A DNA stretch of 12,581 bases from the NCBI GenBank assembly GCA_004335635.1, contig QAXH01000478.1, positions 1 to 12,581 on the forward strand, written 5' to 3'. The stretch comes from Chloromonas sp. AAM2. Taxonomy: Eukaryota; Chlorophyta; Chlorophyceae; Chlamydomonadales; Chlamydomonadaceae. Of this stretch, positions 1-9,639 are shown in pieces (position 1 is the stretch's first letter; every line of letters starts with the position of its first letter). Both the position numbers and the translations under genes were made by a program. The notes below the pieces were generated by a model. It saw only the letters and a program-made list of their open reading frames with translations, was not told where the DNA came from and did not search any database.

Positions 1-1
1 T

Positions 2-63
2 ACCTGCCCCTGCCGTGCCGCCCGCCTCACCTGCCCCTGCCGTGCCGCCCGCCTTACCTGCCC
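2..63. repeat. 27-bp tandem repeat carrying the IFT70 exon 6 splice donor
   Basis: Two almost identical 27-bp units occupy 2-28 and 29-55, differing only in the last base, and a partial third begins at 56. Read on the minus strand, each unit junction reproduces GGCAGGTRAG, so the donor at the end of IFT70 exon 6 (exon edge at 58) is followed by further copies 27 bases apart. The array may continue left of the window. Confidence 0.85.
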
Positions 64-2280
64 ACGCTCAGCTCCGGGTGGTCCCGCATGCCCCTCTCGA
101 TGATCTCCGCCAGGTGCTTCAGGGCAGAGGCGTATTGCTTGACCTTGTAGAAGCACAGCGCGATGTTGTACTGCAGCTCGGGCTGCGGTAGAGTAAAGCA
201 AACATAGGCACAGGTCAAAGTTGACTTGACACAGAAGATACAGTGTTGTAAAGCAGGACAAAACAACAGGGTAGGCCAATAAAATTATTGAAATCTTGTC
301 AGCTGATTTGACGACAGAAGCTATAGACGAAACAACCCACTGCCAATGTCCCCAAAATCCATGATCGCATGCTGTTCATGCACCATCTGCTGCCCCATGC
401 CTGCGCCCGCCATGCCCCTGTTCGCCCGCCGGTCACCTGGTATCCCACAATGCCCATGGCGTCCACGAATTTGTGCCTGGCCGCCTCGAACTGCCCCTCC
501 TTGTACATGACGCAGCCCATGTTGACCATGGTGTCAGGGTCCTCGGGCGAACACCGGTCCAGCTGCCGGCGACAGCCTGCGCACGGCACACGCAGTGCAT
601 GGCCCTAGCTGCTGAGGGCTGAGGCATGCATACCTGTTGTCACATGCACCTTGCACGTGGCACCACAGTGACACCAGTGGACAAGGCGGCGCCCGTGAGA
701 GCAGCGCCTCCTTCTGCTGGTGCTTACGTGCACCCCCTCCGGTCCATGCACGCCACCCGTGCCCCTGCCCCGTTGTCCATGCAAATACCTGCCAGGTCGT
801 CCTGCTCGTAGGCGTTTGCCACCATGAGGATAGTCACTGCCTTCTGGTGCCCCTCCACGCGGCTGGAGGCCTTGCTGGCCTCGGGGTAGGCACCCGCCTG
901 CAGAGCCATGCAGTGCGGTGCGCTGGTGACTGCTGAAATGCAGTGCGCTCATGCAATGATTGTTGAAATGCAGTACGAATGGGCATCACGAATGTCGGCT
1001 GAGTCAGTGGTCAGTGACCTTGCCCATGCAAGCAGATGGGGCAGATGGGGTGGACATGCGTGGTCTGATTGAAAAACAGCTTGAATACCACAGGACATTG
1101 GTTTCATGCAGTTTGTAGGCTGTGGTCCGTGGGCACACCCAAGCACGATCAACCCCGCGTTGCCACCGGCTGCTGTGCAGGTTTGAGCGGCTGGCTTGCA
1201 GTGCCCGCATGCCAAGGGCCATTGCAGCCGACTGTGGTGGGTGGGTCCTCAACTCAAACAGCATGGGCCGTGCATGGAATCATGACAGAGAATGCCAGTG
1301 TAAAGTAGCATGCACATGCCTCCTCTGCATTGCATGTGCAGAGGGCCCTGCAGTGCTCATGCTGCATGCCTGCACTCCGCTGGCCCCATGTGCCTGGTGC
1401 GCGGATCTGTGCCTGGCGCGATGGCTTGCCTGCCGCCCCTGCTCTGCCATGCAACGATTCTGCCAGGGCACTAGGCCTGGCGCCTCCCAGTCGCTCTGAC
1501 CATGCACAAGTGATGGCGTGCACCCGGCAAACCATGCCATTTGCACTGCTCCATGCTGCTTCGTTGTTATTAATGCTGCATGCCCCTGACCATGCGCCAA
1601 CATCGGCATCCTGTGCTTCATGCTCGCCAATGACCTGCCTGGCAATGCCATCTGTGCCCAGCTGTCCACCAATTATTCTGCAGGGCGGTTGCAAGTTAGC
1701 ATTTGCCGCAACCTCAGGCAGCTGCCGCACCTTGTAAAGAGATTGAGCATAGTAGAGCTTGTATTCCTGGTTGCCTGGATAGAGCTTGACCAGCTGCTCA
1801 TACCTGCTCACAGCACCATGCGGACACGCCCTTGACAGTCATCCTTCGACCTGGTGTGCGCACACAACTTTTCTGTGTGTACGACCACCCTCCTGAGTCT
1901 GTTGATGTTGAGCCTGCTGTGCACGCCCCAACTGTCATGAACACCCAACTTGCTGTGCAGCCTAAATGCCACACCAAGTTGTTGACCTACATTTGCGTGG
2001 CGAGGTCGAACTGCCCAGTGTAGTAGTAGCTGTACCCCAGAAGGGAGAGAGCTGCACGGTTTTCAGGCGAGTTCTGCATGCGCACGGAGAGTGTCTGCAT
2101 GTGGGTTTGCTGGCACTGCCATGTCACCCATGGACCCAGACTGTTGTCACGCACCTGCAGCTCAACTGTAAGATGGCCAATAGCTTCATTGAACTTCTGC
2201 TCCTTGATGAGCGTGTAGATTTCCTGAGTGAACTGCCCCTCAGCAATCCTGCGACCTGCACCGAGGTGCAGGTTCGCCAT
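58..2280 (-). CDS. IFT70: Intraflagellar transport protein IFT70 (TTC30/DYF-1 family), 5' part, six exons, truncated by window edge
   Basis: This encodes the N-terminal ~218 residues of IFT70, a tetratricopeptide-repeat superhelix of the IFT-B complex that carries cargo along ciliary microtubules. Exons, in transcript order: 2155-2280, 1991-2073, 1731-1803, 789-897, 437-576 and 58-182. Every intron is GT..AG and all phases match. Family-typical blocks include EGQFTQEIYTLIK near residue 14, ALSLLGYSYYYTGQFDLA near 50, YKLYYAQSLYKAGAYPEA near 84, YEQDDLAG near 124, VNMGCVMYKEGQFEAARHKF near 147, and ALKHLAEIIERG with HPELSVG near 199-218. The ATG at 2280 is preceded by an in-frame TAG at 2295-2293, so the start is well supported. 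The last visible exon ends mid-codon; the family is normally about 640-660 residues, so roughly two thirds lies left of position 1. Introns measure 81, 187, 833, 212 and 254 bases. The order of exons and TPR blocks matches the known family throughout. Confidence 0.93.
898..1730 (-). other. Large IFT70 intron 3, rich in GCATG/CATGC words
   Basis: This 833-base intron lies between the exon ending in SLYK (donor AAG|GTGCGG at 1730) and the exon starting AGAYPEA (acceptor CTGCAG at 898). Open frames exist on both strands but none resembles a protein, and the flanking IFT70 exons join perfectly in phase without it. It holds many CATGC, GCATG and TGCATG words, especially at about 1270-1610, and no gene that I recognise. 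Confidence 0.75.
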
Positions 2281-3677
2281 CCCTCGCCAGCCCTAATCAA
2301 ATAAGCTTGCGGGTGCGCGACGCTGTTATACCACCAGCTTCGCAAGGAGTTGAGGTTTGGCCCGTCGGGTCTTAGCTTGCTTGCATGTGAGGCCGCGGTG
2401 TGTTGAGCTGTCTCTCTGTTTGGTTGGAGGCTGATTCTGCTAATTTGCTTATTACATCGTGTAGCGCATGTTCAAAACTGGAGTGCGATTGCTCGACGAA
2501 AAACTGGCCGGAAACGGCTCGTTCAAAATCTCTTGCCGGCTTGTTGGCTGCGATCCGATCCCTTCCAGTTTCACAACAGCATGTAGGGCACTCGGACTCT
2601 CCAAATGGCCTCCACAGAGTCATATGCGGTATCGCTAGGCTGAGGTAAACTGACTTTAAGTGCTTTTGACCAGGCGGGTGCACGGCTACCCATAGCTGGA
2701 GTAGCCCGGTTTCTTCACGGCAATGGTTTAGACACTTTCCAAGGAATTTACGTTCAAATCCTGGGGACAGGTGATGAGGCCTGACGGGAAAATGGTTTCA
2801 CACCTGCACAGGAGACCCATGGTGGGTTTGGAAGCGGCCGCGCCTTACAGGCAATGGACTTCGGCTGACTCAAACCTGAACCGTTTATTGTTTTCAATGC
2901 TGCATCGCATTAGAACAAACTGACGAAAAGTTGTTTGATTTCAATCGTGCAACTTAGCACAGTGGCGTACGCCAAAGTCTATAATGGACCTGTGAATGGC
3001 TGGTAGGAGTGGGTTGGTGTCAGCCGCTCTGGTCAGAAGTGTGGTGTGAATCGGCAAAAGTAATTGTTCTTCCCTTCAATTCCCCTGTTCTAAAACCATG
3101 TTAAGTTTTACAAGTCTCCGCCAGCAGATGAACATGTACAAGAAGGTTTAGGCAAGCAGGAAACAAGCATTGAAGTTCAGCAAATTCACACAAACCAAAA
3201 CAACATCACACAAACACACGCGACAAGCAAAGAACCCTGAAGGCAGAGAAGCAATTTCCATCCTGACAGCACAGAACTCCGAAAACAAGTGAAGCACTTA
3301 GAAAGCACAGCGTTTCATCAACATGTACATGCAACATATGCATGTGGCCTGGCATGGCATGAACAGCCTGCTCGGTTCTCTGTTCTCGATTCTGCCAAAT
3401 TCTTGCCAAATTGATTGAGTTTGAAGGTGTCCGCTAGCAAGGAAAACAAGACAAACGGTGTCCGCCTGCCGGCTCTGCACCACGTATACCCAGTGAATAC
3501 GAAATCTGACTAGAGAATAACCAATGTAGTTGCCTGGAGTTTCAGCAGTGCTGCATCAATGGAACATGTGGCCTGCCAGGACCCTTCCGTCTCCTACGGT
3601 TGCCGCCCGCCCAGTGTTGACCATGGCACAGTTGTGCGCTTGCCCCTGCACAGTGCCTGATGATCTTCAATAATGCA
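2281..3677. other. Intergenic region between IFT70 5' end and CBP60-like 3' end
   Basis: I see no convincing gene in these 1.4 kb. The part next to 2280 should contain the IFT70 promoter and 5' UTR. A TATAA word on the minus strand at 2330-2326 is about 46 bases upstream of the ATG, so it may be transcribed rather than act as a TATA box. The part next to 3677 should hold the 3' UTR of the CBP60-like gene. The algal poly(A) signal TGTAA is not close to that stop codon; the nearest minus-strand copies I noticed are near 3107 and 2846. The open frames at 2372-2683 (minus) and 2400-2648 (plus) overlap each other and show no known motif. A degenerate tRNA-like stretch lies at about 2720-2766. Confidence 0.6.
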
Positions 3678-6600
3678 TCAAGCCGCCTGCCCCTCTTCCA
3701 CTGGCATGGTGCGCGGGATCTTGGCAGGGGGCTCGCCCGACCCTGCCCGCTCCATGTGAAGCTGGTCCTGCACACATGACATTCCCTGCTGCATTTACAC
3801 GTCAAGGGCCTCTTCAGCACCATTCCAACTCTCTGCGGGTCTGCTGTGCCGTTGGGGGCAGGGTCTGATACTGTGAACACCTGCAACAATGATACTGGCA
3901 ATACTGGCAATTGCCCCACAGTTGCACTACCTTCTACGGCCTGCCTTGGATGCTCATCTGTGTGCAGCCCAAGCAATTCAGCGACAAGCAGAATGCTATG
4001 TGCCGAAGCCCTGGCTCAAACCTGCAGCTGTAGTGCATGAGTGCAAGCTCTGGCGTGCAAAGCATTCTCTCTCACACACCCACACTCTCTCACACACTCA
4101 CACACCTGGATAAGCGCGTTGAGTGACTGGTTGAGTGACCCATTGAGTGAGCCGCTGCCCCCCAGCATGGAGATGGGCAAGGGCACGTTGCTGAGCCCCC
4201 AGGCCGCAGAGGGGTTCTCTGCGCCCAGCAACGGGCCGAACTGCGACATGCCCCGGTCCAGGCCCGCCAACTCCTCGGGACGTGCGCCGTCAAATGCACC
4301 GCCGCCCGCGGGAACAATGCTGTTGCCGGGCACGATGCTGTTGCCCAGCTGGTTGAAGAGAAGGGAAACGCCCAACGAATCTGCGGAAAGGTGTTACCAT
4401 GCGCAAGAACGGGTGAACAATAGAAGCAACCGTGCGAGTCTGCCGCATTGCACACTTGCATCTGTACGCATCAGCAGCACGACCAGTCACGACTTGACCG
4501 TGCATTTCTCAGGGCAAGTAGATTGGTGAAGAGCAATCCTAGAGCAGATGGCCGGGCAACACTGCTGGCAATTGCGTAGGATTGCTGCTTCATGCCAGCC
4601 GCTGCCCATCCATTGGTATCGTACCTGCTTGGGGCTGGCCCGGCTGCGGCTGTGGGGCAGCGCTTGTGCCGCCGCCTTGCTGCTGGTTCGGCCACTGCGG
4701 GAAGTGGTCTGTCAAGCCGCCCATCAAGTGTGGGACGGCGAATGGCGACTTGGACGAGCCCCCGGGCCCGCCCAATGCCTGTGAAGGCGGGGCCGTGCCG
4801 TTGAGCAACAGAGGCGGCTGCGATTGCAGCAGCGGCTGCTGGTGGCCTTGCTGGGCGGCGCCAGGCATAGGGAAGTGGAACGGGGATGCGGGGCGCGGGT
4901 CCACGGGCGATGCAGCCCCGTGAGACGGGGTGGGTGTCCGCGCCGGCGCAGTCAGGGCTGCAAAGCTGCTTCCAATGCCCCCTCCGCCCCCGCTAGTGGA
5001 CGACGGGCGGCGTGGCGCGGCCCCTGCAAACATGCCTCCAGGAAAGCCCGGCGGTGCGGCCGTGGATATGCTTGGCGAGTGTCCCGCGGCCACCTGCTCC
5101 TTGGTGACTGCTTGCTGGATGGTGGGGTCCTGCTGCCCGTCCTTCCAGTAAATGGCCCACCCAGGGTGCGACTGCGCGTACCAGCTCTGCACCGCCTGTG
5201 CCTTGAGCTTGGGAATGGTGTTGAAGAGCTGCACGTCCAGCTGCGCGATGGGAATGACCTGGTCGTCCTCGTTCTTACTGCCCATCTTCACCAGAGCTGC
5301 AGTCACACGTGCAGGGCATTAAGTTAGGCATAGGCTGGGATTGGACGTGACACTGGTGCAGCACATGTACTAGAAACCGCACCGAGCAAAGGTTCAATTG
5401 CTCAAGGTCATGAACACAACTGCAAATGCCACGTCTGGCATGGCCAAGGCCATCCCTTCACTGCCACACATTGCCCTTGGTCCATGCATCACCTATGGGC
5501 TGGTCCATGCACACGGAGCCGTTCTTGCAGCTGAAGAGCAGCCCTGCCTTGAGCGCTGGGCACCACCAGGCGCGCGGCCGGAAGTCCGGCATGACTGCGA
5601 CCTGGGCATGGTTGGCCACCTCGTCCCACTTCTCAGGCGAGAGCTTGAGCAGGTGCCGCACCTGGAGCCAAAACACAAGGTACGCTTGTGACCTCGTGGC
5701 CACACAGCATAACATTCAAACAACACGGGGCAAACCTTTGCATTGCCTGCATACTATTTGATTCGGCACTAGCTGCTAGGGTTTCCGTCAGCCCACCCAC
5801 AGCCACACCCTCCTCCTGCCAAGTACACCCGCACTGTGTACCAGGGCACCCCTGCCAGCAGGAATGCACTCTTCCACCTTTGCCCCTGTTCAGAAGCTGT
5901 CACACCGCTGCACCCACGTCCATTCCGTTCACGCTCACTTTGTTTTTGAGATCTGAGTTGATTTCGCTGAGCTCCACCAGCTGCTGGAACTGCCCAACCT
6001 TGTCCACTCTGTTGAGGTCATCCGGAACGTTGATCTCAAACCCCTCCTCTGCGGCCGCTGCTCGCAAGTCCAGCAGCTTATCCACGGTGGCCTGTGGGCG
6101 TGCATTGGGGCAAGTTGGCCATGGCATACAAGTTCTTGGGTGTGTCAGGGGATCATGGAGACTTTTAGAGTGTGCATGAAAACGCAAACAGGTGATGGCC
6201 GCACAGAGAGTCTTGCAATACTGCGCTTTTCTGTGCAGATCTGTTCATTCCCCAGGGTCTTACCTTGCCAATGTGCACCAGCTTGGATACGTTGTCTGAC
6301 ACACTGGGTATGTCGCTCTTGATGGCGTGCTTGACACGCTTGGTGGCCACCACGAAGTACTCGCTGACCACGTAGGTGACGCTGGGCACGGGGTCGCCCA
6401 TTGCGTCCACGGCCCAGATGAGCAGGCGGAAGGTAGGCGCCTTGCCCGCCAGCAGCGCCTCGCTGGAGGTGGTCACCTGGAGGTCGCTCAGCACAGCCTG
6501 GCCACGCTGCGGGGACAGGCAGGGGCAGGGGCGGGCAGGGGCGTTGGGACACAGGCTCTGACAGCGTCTGATTAGATGCACGTCAACACACAGCAGGAGT

Positions 6601-7851
6601 GTTTACATGCACGTCTAGTCGGGATGATCACCACACAATCCATAAACTCTGGCGAGGGTTTGTTATGCTCAGGCTTGGGGTTGGCCATGGCCCCAGATCA
6701 CATGCCCTGCCACTCTTTTGTACCCAAACGCAGTGCTAATAAGGCCGCCGATAGAATGGCCACCTTGCCCTGCAGCACCAACATCCCATGTCTGTTATTG
6801 ACCTCCACACCCGCCGCGGCCAGCGTCTATCTCAGTCTGCCTGCCGCCCCGCACCTCCAACTGCAGGAAACATCTCAGCTGGTCATCACTGCCTCCATCC
6901 CTCCTGAGCAGCGCCTTGGTGTGGTGTGCAATGATGCAGCTGCGCAGCTGTGCATGGGACAGCAGCGTGTTCTCCGGGCAGATCTCCTTGTACTTCTCCC
7001 CGTTCATCACGTGGCTCTCCAGCTGCATGCCATTCGGCAGGCCCTCCACCACGCATGCATTGGTTTCGTCGACCAGCTCAACCCGGAGTGGTGCGCCACA
7101 CTTTGCCTTGAGGTGGTCATCGATCAGGTACTTGTTCTTAATGTTGCGCTTGCACAGGCGGCTGGGGTTGTACTGGCAGAGCAGGCAGCCAGTCTCTCCA
7201 CAACCTGTGCTCCTGAGATGAAGGGACAGTGGATGTAGACTGCATGTCAGCTGTGAGGGAGATGGCACTGCGCCAGTGCGAGAATGGCGAGCGAATGACG
7301 AGCGAGCAGAGTGCCTACTAGATGGCTTCACTTTCATGCCATATGCACATGGGGAAGACAAGATGCAGTAGAGCGCCAACTGTCAATAGCAACAATCACC
7401 TGACACAATGTTGGAGTGGATAGCTGTGTTCATGACTGACATGGAGTGTGACATGGAGGTAAGGTTTGTGCTTACTGGCAATCATGGCGTAGCACGAGGC
7501 GCAAAGCCCGTGTGTTAGTCATTTCCTGAGATGCAAGGCCCAGCATCGTCTCCTGGACGCACGCCTCCAGTTGCATGGGAGGCAAATTAAGATTAAGCGT
7601 CTTGTTGAAGGCGACCGCAAACTGCTTGACCTTCGCATTTACGTAGGCCTGAAAAGCAGGGGCACGAGGCCAGCGTAAGACTCTTCTGTCTCCATGAACG
7701 AGCCGCTGGGCGCATTCACGATGGCCCAATTGCTTTCCTAACCGCGAGCCAGGAAGAAGCTGTCTCGGTGCGCCAGTTCGTCTACCTGCACTGTGCCTCG
7801 GTATGCCTGCAGCTCCACCGGGAATGGGGGAGGAGCCACGGCCGGATCCAT
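3678..7851 (-). CDS. CBP60-like (calmodulin-binding protein 60 family) putative transcription regulator, nine exons, complete
   Basis: Exons in transcript order: 7786-7851, 7476-7648, 6855-7212, 6264-6506, 5939-6091, 5493-5661, 4625-5296, 4106-4380, 3678-3767 (TGA at 3680-3678). All introns are GT..AG and in phase, giving about 732 residues. Residues ~110-250 resemble the CBP60 N-terminal domain: KCGAPLRVELVDETNACVVEGLP, DLQVTTSSEALL, then FRLLIWAVDA, equivalent to the family's GSPI.VALVD, F-TD-SSW and FRLGVRV blocks. Residues ~251-331 fit the middle domain (KLVHIGK corresponds to WRLEKIGK). Residues ~332-435 fit the C-terminal domain (VRHLLKLSPEKWDEVANHA corresponds to LRTILG-SNKMWD-LVEHA). 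Plant homologues are nuclear DNA-binding regulators, some binding calmodulin. Before the core is a cysteine cluster (C79, 84, 89, 92, 100). Residues ~440-703 are Pro/Gly/Ser/Gln-rich with NSIVPG and SLN repeats; a short basic PPAKIPR follows near 716. The first exon is the least certain: in-frame sequence continues upstream to an ATG at 7986. The calmodulin-binding segment was not located. Confidence 0.8.
4066..4105. repeat. CA/CT microsatellite abutting the exon 8 splice donor of the CBP60-like gene
   Basis: The plus strand is an imperfect run of CTCT and CACACA blocks. On the minus (coding) strand it starts exactly at the donor after ...ALIQ and reads GTGTGTGAGTGTGTGAGAG, so the natural 5' splice site is embedded in GT-rich repeat DNA with several extra GTGAG candidates downstream. 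Confidence 0.85.
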
Positions 7852-8097
7852 CGCGCTGTGTGCTGTGTGGCCAGCCGCAGCCCAAATCGATGTGTTTGTC
7901 TGTGTGTCGAACTTGTCCAGAAGCTGCCGCGAAAGTACTTGGGCCCGGAAGCTGCCGCTGAAGGTGCGGCAACCGAACAAGTGCAAAGGAGGATGCCAAG
8001 CAAAAGCAACAGAAGAATAGCTGGCCTGCGCTCCCCGCCGAACACATGCGACGCCGTCCAGACTCGGGCACGTGAGCCGTTTTACTGTGCTGCAGCC
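7852..8097 (-). promoter_or_regulatory. Putative 5' UTR/promoter stretch of the CBP60-like gene
   Basis: This lies upstream of the chosen ATG at 7851. The coding frame stays open on the minus strand back to an ATG at 7986, so some of it may be extra N-terminal coding sequence (45 more residues, no recognised motif). No clear TATA box was seen. A Leu-rich stretch in another frame near 8030-7970 looks like a signal peptide by composition but does not connect in phase with the next exon. Confidence 0.35.
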
Positions 8098-9036
8098 TCA
8101 CAAGGTAGTGCACAGCGTAAAAGTGATACACATAGCCATGTATTCGTTGACGCCGCCGTGTAGCAGTACTGTCGTAAACTTGGCAAATGACTGGGACTGC
8201 GCCAGAACAGCGAATGGCACATTGCTGTGCTTGTCCGTCCTAAGCATCGGCATGTCTGCTGTGACTTCAAGCACCTGTTCGTGGCTCAACCTCATATTCG
8301 ATGTCGGCTGGGTGTCTCCATGCATGTCATCCATGCAGGACGCATGTGCACACGTATGTACACGTCTGCTGACGCACTGTCTTGACCGTTTCGGCAGCTT
8401 CGGGTGCCTAGCCATTGCAACACCTGGCCACTACTCTCATCCACCTAAGCCCACAAGCAAGCAAGGCGCCGTTTTGGATGGGCAGAACAACCGAAACTCA
8501 GCACCGGATGCATGTGTCACATGAGCCAAGGTGCAAGGTTGCTGAGAAGGCCTTTTGGTAGCAGTCACAACACCTGACCAGAAGGGCACTTTCGACTGGC
8601 CAAGGAGGGAGTGCACACCATGAAGCACGTCCAACGCAACACATCTGCCAGGCATGATGTAATTGCTTTCTTCTTGCTGCAGCATTGGGGGGGGGTGGCG
8701 TCTTCTGCCCTTCGTCCAGTGAAGGCTCTTTTGTTGCTTCGTTTGACATAGTGGGTCTCGTCTTCTTCCTCGAGGCACTATCGATTCGTATATGGTGAAC
8801 CTCGCTGTCATTTTGGGAGCCAAAATTTCTTGCACTTGGGCACCGTACAGGCTTAATTTTCTTCCTGCAATGACCAGGAAGGCAGGCACGCTGATGTGTT
8901 CCTGAGGCTGGAGTGGGCTATCCGGTACCGTTAAGAGGTTCACACGATGTTCCAGTGTTGACACGCAAGAATTGTCCCAGAACTGGCATAATTCTTTTTT
9001 TTCTGAGCGGGTGTGCAACACTCTGCACCCACACAA
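8098..9036 (-). pseudogene. Degraded coding relic, possibly of a crinkler/kinase-like repetitive gene family
   Basis: Two minus-strand open stretches lie in sequence. The first (9036-8437, 199 codons) contains SVPAFLVIAGRKLSLYGAQV and later TARFTIYESIVPRG. The second (8415-8098) contains HSNVPFAVLAQSQSFAKF followed by TTVLLHGGVNEYMA. The layout is reminiscent of a repetitive eukaryotic family in which a short 'PFL-V-G--L-VYGAV' block precedes a kinase-like N-lobe with a VVKFT..YG..VH..LA motif; this is from memory and is weak. There is no convincing start, glycine loop or catalytic loop, the halves are in different frames, and a run of nine G at 8687-8695 interrupts it. A shorter related fragment lies near 9640-9705. 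It could also be a chance open frame or a multi-exon gene I failed to resolve. Confidence 0.3.
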
Positions 9037-9366
9037 GGCAGAGAGCTTAACTCAACAGTGTGTGCTCGCAGAGTTTGTTGGGTCAGAGTTTGCCAGTGTA
9101 AGTATAAGTCATGCAGCTGAAGCCTGAGTCATGGTTAGCTTTTCCATATGGCACCATGTGCAGACATTCTGATTAACGGCCGTACAAAAGCACGTGGATT
9201 TCACCGGGCTGCCCTGAACAGCCTTTTTGGGCTTGAAGCTTGGCAGCGACTCGACTCGACCTTGGTATGAGTTGGCGTGACCTTCCCAGTTTCGTCCAGC
9301 TTTTCATCTTTTCAAAGCTCTGAATGCAGGTTGCAACACACATATGAGCAGATTGGACTCTGCCCG
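9037..9366. other. Unassigned intergenic stretch
   Basis: No gene, RNA or clear repeat is visible. The minus-strand open frame at 9173-9391 partly overlaps the neighbouring minisatellite and has no recognisable motif. It ends where the 22-bp repeat array begins. Confidence 0.5.
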
Positions 9367-9529
9367 CTTGGACTCTCATCATGGCCCGCATGGGCTGTTA
9401 TCACAGCCCACATGGGCTGTTGTCATAGCCCACATGGACTTCTCTCTTGGCCAGCATGAATTTTCATTGCCCACATGGATTCTTCTCATGGCCTGCATGG
9501 TCTTTTCTCATGGCCTGCATGGTCTTTTC
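9367..9529. repeat. 22-bp minisatellite, about seven and a half units
   Basis: Units begin at 9367, 9389, 9411, 9433, 9455 (a 19-base unit), 9474 and 9496, with a partial unit at 9518. The rough consensus is CATGGNYTNTTNTCATNGCC plus two bases. The units at 9389 and 9411 contain inverted repeats: TGGGCTGT paired with ACAGCCCA (9391-9410) and a near-identical copy at 9413-9432. The open frames across it are by-products of the repetition, since 22 is not a multiple of three. A run of A follows at 9530. Confidence 0.88.
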
Positions 9530-9639
9530 AAAAAAAACATTTGACTAGCTTGGACTCACAAGAGGGGAGGGATTCCAACCCGTCCAACCTACAAGTGAAG
9601 GGGATTGCGACACACCTGGATAGTAGTTGTGGTGGTAGT

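Noticed and set aside
1254..1811. Apparent 185-codon open frame on the minus strand
   Set aside because: Only its first 24 codons are IFT70 (exon 3); the rest is intron read-through past the AAG|GTGCGG donor, and the next genuine IFT70 block resumes at 897.
4041..4529. 162-codon plus-strand open frame
   Set aside because: It is antisense to exon 8 of the CBP60-like gene, runs through a CA/CT microsatellite, and has no motif of its own.
4824..5327. 167-codon plus-strand open frame rich in Arg
   Set aside because: It is a mirror of the GC-rich low-complexity exon 7 on the opposite strand; its composition follows from the coding strand.
6576..7238. 220-codon plus-strand open frame
   Set aside because: It covers CBP60-like exon 3 and intron 3 on the opposite strand; no family motif, whereas the minus strand shows a clear CBP60 block.
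7782..8045. Minus-strand frame with a Leu-rich, signal-peptide-like start (PAILLLLLLGILLCTC)
   Set aside because: It starts at a GTG rather than an ATG, has no recognisable body, and I found no donor in it that joins in phase to the AYVNAKVKQ exon; the MDPAVAPPP frame with donor CAG|GTAGAC does.
8072..8524. 150-codon plus-strand open frame
   Set aside because: No motif, low-complexity Ser/Cys/Thr composition, and it competes with a minus-strand frame that has weak but directional similarity to a known layout.
9565..9590. Possible minus-strand tRNA T-arm (GGTTGGAATCCC)
   Set aside because: The B box has a mismatch at a key base (GGTTGG instead of GGTTCG), the T-stem does not pair, and no A box lies at tRNA distance.
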